A DNA stretch of 16,579 bases from CAWVWD01 sp965662365 (GTDB taxonomy: Bacteria; Bacteroidota; Bacteroidia; Chitinophagales; Saprospiraceae): NCBI GenBank assembly GCA_965662365.1, contig CBFIHR010000088.1, positions 1 through 16,579 of the forward strand, given 5' to 3'. Made by a program: the position numbers and the translations under genes. Positions 14,890 through 16,579 of the stretch are shown here, in pieces. Position 1 is the first letter of the stretch, and the number at the start of each line of letters is the position of its first letter. The notes below the pieces were generated by a model. That model was not told the origin of the DNA and searched no databases. It was given only the letters and a program-made list of their open reading frames with translations.

Positions 14890-16416
14890 TTATATATGCT
14901 CAATCATTTCCTTTCTAAACTGCAATATCGTAAAAAATGCTTCAAAATCTTTTTGCCAATTACTCCAAACTTGCGAGTTCATCGGTAAATTTCTAATTAA
15001 TTCTTGATGCAATTGCGGACGAATTTGAAAAACCATTTTCTTTAAAATTGTGCGATAATGCCAACCGTGCCAACTTCGAGTTTCGCCCGAAAGCCAATTT
15101 GTCAAATTAAAATAAAAGGCTTTCGCCAAACTATCTTCCCAAACATATTTATCACCGAAAGTCATCAATAACTGAATCACATCTTCCGAATCATCTAAAT
15201 ATCCGTTCCTCTGCGTCAATTCTAACAGACACATTTTATTAAACAAAGACTTAGAAACTGCCTTGAACAACGGCTGAATACTCACATTTTGAAAACGGTT
15301 TTTATTCCGTTTTTTCATCCAAAACGTCAAAATCGCCTCTGCCCAAAAAGTGTTACAATGTTCGCCTGTTGCATTAATCAACGCCTGTAATAACAACTCA
15401 CTCCAATCACTTCGCAAGAAAATATCCAGCGTTTCTTCGGGTGAAGTTTTGAAATATTCGTCCCATTTTTGAGGTGGAATTTTTTGAATAATTTGACCCA
15501 GCCAATTCGCTTTTTGTCCAAATTGAAACAGATGTGATTTTTCGTGAATGCCGTCCCGTTTCCATTCTTTTTTAAAATCATCAGGAATCGAAATCGCCAA
15601 TTTTGGCTTTTTAAAAGTTCGACTTTTTAACTGAATCATCAACAAAGCTTCTTGAAACAATCGCTCATTCAAAGCCGAATTTTCAATTTTTGACAACAAC
15701 AAAGCCGCAATTTGTCGGATTTTCTTTCGGCTATCATCTAAACAAAATTCCAAAAAAGCAGCATCATTTTCAGACAAATTCACATACAAAGTATCCAAAA
15801 AATATTGTCTATCTTGAAAACTATCTTCCGTCCAAGTCGATTCGATTAACTCGATTGCTTTTTGTGGATTTTGCTTTCGCAAAAATTGTAGCAGCGAGAG
15901 TCGTTCGGCTTTCGTACCAATATCCCAATTTTCAAATTTAGGTTGAGCGACCAAGTTTTTCCATTGCGGATGTTGCAATGCCAACCATTTCCCACGTTCA
16001 CCAACCGCCGATTGTATCGCTTCCCACAAGTCATTATCCACCAAACACTGATTCAAAACTTGCGGCAACGCCTCTGGCGGCAACACTTTATCCGCATTTT
16101 CCAAATGCCGCAAAAACTCTGGCAACGCAGGAGCAAACTCTTCACTCGACAACATCAGCGCCAAATTATAAGCCGCCTTATCGCTACAAGTTTCCAACGT
16201 TTCGTCAGGCGAAGCCGTCGGCAAACCACCTTTTCGCTTCGGCAACTCCTTCCCGACTCGCTGCATTTGTCCCAACAACGCAGCCGCCTGTAAAACAACT
16301 TTCGCAGGTTCAGCATCCGTTTTAACACCAATTTCTGCTAAAGCCATTTTGTCGCTTTCGCTGATTTTTCCTCGTTGTGTGCCGATTAAGGCGGTTTTTA
16401 TGATATTTTGCCACAT
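14890..16416 (-). CDS. DUF5691-like alpha-helical protein
   Basis: A 508-residue soluble protein, almost wholly alpha-helical, with Leu-rich helix pairs like HEAT repeats. The N-terminus WQNIIKTALIGTQR matches the DUF5691 pattern I recall (W..lv..ALlGT.R). There is no signal peptide, membrane segment or catalytic motif. The function is unknown; the family is repeatedly found next to this type of MoxR ATPase, SWIM zinc-finger and vWA genes, so a substrate adaptor or scaffold for the ATPase is a reasonable inference. The ATG at 16416 overlaps a heptad repeat array. The gene lies between a partial membrane-protein gene (33-base gap) and the MoxR gene (91-base gap). Confidence 0.75.
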   Translation of the reverse strand: MWQNIIKTALIGTQRGKISESDKMALAEIGVKTDAEPAKVVLQAAALLGQMQRVGKELPKRKGGLPTASPDETLETCSDKAAYNLALMLSSEEFAPALPEFLRHLENADKVLPPEALPQVLNQCLVDNDLWEAIQSAVGERGKWLALQHPQWKNLVAQPKFENWDIGTKAERLSLLQFLRKQNPQKAIELIESTWTEDSFQDRQYFLDTLYVNLSENDAAFLEFCLDDSRKKIRQIAALLLSKIENSALNERLFQEALLMIQLKSRTFKKPKLAISIPDDFKKEWKRDGIHEKSHLFQFGQKANWLGQIIQKIPPQKWDEYFKTSPEETLDIFLRSDWSELLLQALINATGEHCNTFWAEAILTFWMKKRNKNRFQNVSIQPLFKAVSKSLFNKMCLLELTQRNGYLDDSEDVIQLLMTFGDKYVWEDSLAKAFYFNLTNWLSGETRSWHGWHYRTILKKMVFQIRPQLHQELIRNLPMNSQVWSNWQKDFEAFFTILQFRKEMIEHI

Positions 16417-16449
16417 ATTGGATACTGGTTTCTTGATTCTTGTTGCTGG
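16415..16449. repeat. Five 7-bp tandem repeats filling the gap before the DUF5691-like gene
   Basis: Five contiguous heptads with minus-strand consensus CMARNAW run from the base after the upstream stop codon (16450-16452) into the first two bases of the DUF5691 start codon. The entire spacer is array. Confidence 0.7.
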
Positions 16450-16579
16450 TTAATCATTAAAAATATATCTTTTCAAAACTTGATAAAGCACTATGAATAA
16501 GAAGAATAATCCATACTGTTTCCATTTATTTTTTGGTACTTCTTTTTCATCTGTTTTAGGATTTTCTGAATTTGGACTA
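16450..16579 (-). CDS. C-terminal end of a membrane protein, cut by the window edge
   Basis: The last 42 codons of a minus-strand gene that starts beyond the window; the stop TAA is at 16450-16452. A hydrophilic Lys/Glu/Pro stretch (KTDEKEVPKNKW) is followed by a hydrophobic segment YGLFFLFIVLYQVL and a short basic end KRYIFND. This looks like a C-terminal membrane anchor. The spacing (33 bases) puts it in the same transcription unit as the DUF5691-like gene. Too little is visible to name a family. Confidence 0.6.
   Translation of the reverse strand, partial: SPNSENPKTDEKEVPKNKWKQYGLFFLFIVLYQVLKRYIFND

Noticed and set aside
14582..15007. Plus-strand frame of 141 codons spanning the MoxR/DUF5691 junction
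   Set aside because: Opposite two supported genes and a repeat array; His/Phe/Ser-rich nonsense-like product with no motif.
15943..16325. Two overlapping plus-strand frames of about 115 codons opposite the DUF5691-like gene
   Set aside because: Both are Gln/Arg- or Pro/Thr-rich shadows of the sense gene, without start signals or family resemblance.

Overview
The window looks like chromosomal DNA from a member of the Bacteroidota. It is AT-rich. Three to four start regions carry the Bacteroidota -7 promoter box TAnnTTTG. The intergenic spacers hold short-period tandem arrays and palindromes of a kind I associate with this phylum. The gene families also fit: a DnaQ/GIY-YIG fusion, a PgcA-type phosphoglucomutase and YugP. 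I cannot name a genus. No tRNA, rRNA, CRISPR array, transposase or phage gene is visible.

Left part (1-9100) is housekeeping, mostly single-gene units. On the minus strand, right to left, are an RhlE-type DEAD-box RNA helicase (7788-9098), a small lipoprotein of unknown function (5924-6622), arginine deiminase (4501-5760), an Hsp15-like S4 RNA-binding protein (3820-4206), a phosphohexose mutase (1751-3490) and an exonuclease/GIY-YIG fusion (24-1391). The only plus-strand gene is a YugP-like membrane zinc peptidase (6956-7645). It converges on the helicase gene across a long hairpin (7659-7754).

Right part (9297-16579) is a run of seven minus-strand genes with no clear promoter between them. 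It ends in an AT-rich hairpin with a T-run at 9297-9328. In transcription order: the tail of a membrane protein cut by the window edge; a DUF5691-like protein; a MoxR-type AAA+ ATPase; a lipoprotein with a basic Ser/Gly tail; an unrecognised protein with a winged-helix-like start and a coiled-coil end; a DUF2617-like protein; and a spermidine synthase fused to an N-terminal membrane domain. The MoxR/DUF5691 pair and the DUF2617/membrane-spermidine-synthase pair each belong, from memory, to separate conserved neighbourhoods of unclear function (the latter near PspA/DUF350-type envelope-stress genes). Their apparent fusion into one transcription unit with two unknown genes is the best candidate here for an undescribed system, probably a membrane-associated AAA+/polyamine module.

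A second theme is non-coding. At least six spacers contain tandem arrays with 7, 8 or 15 (7+8) bp periods and unrelated unit sequences. Several touch or overlap start or stop codons. One fills the whole gap between two genes (16415-16449). Several AT-rich palindromes also occur. One start codon (MoxR, 14798) is a TTG reached only if an upstream ATG is in another frame across an A5 run, so it deserves checking.
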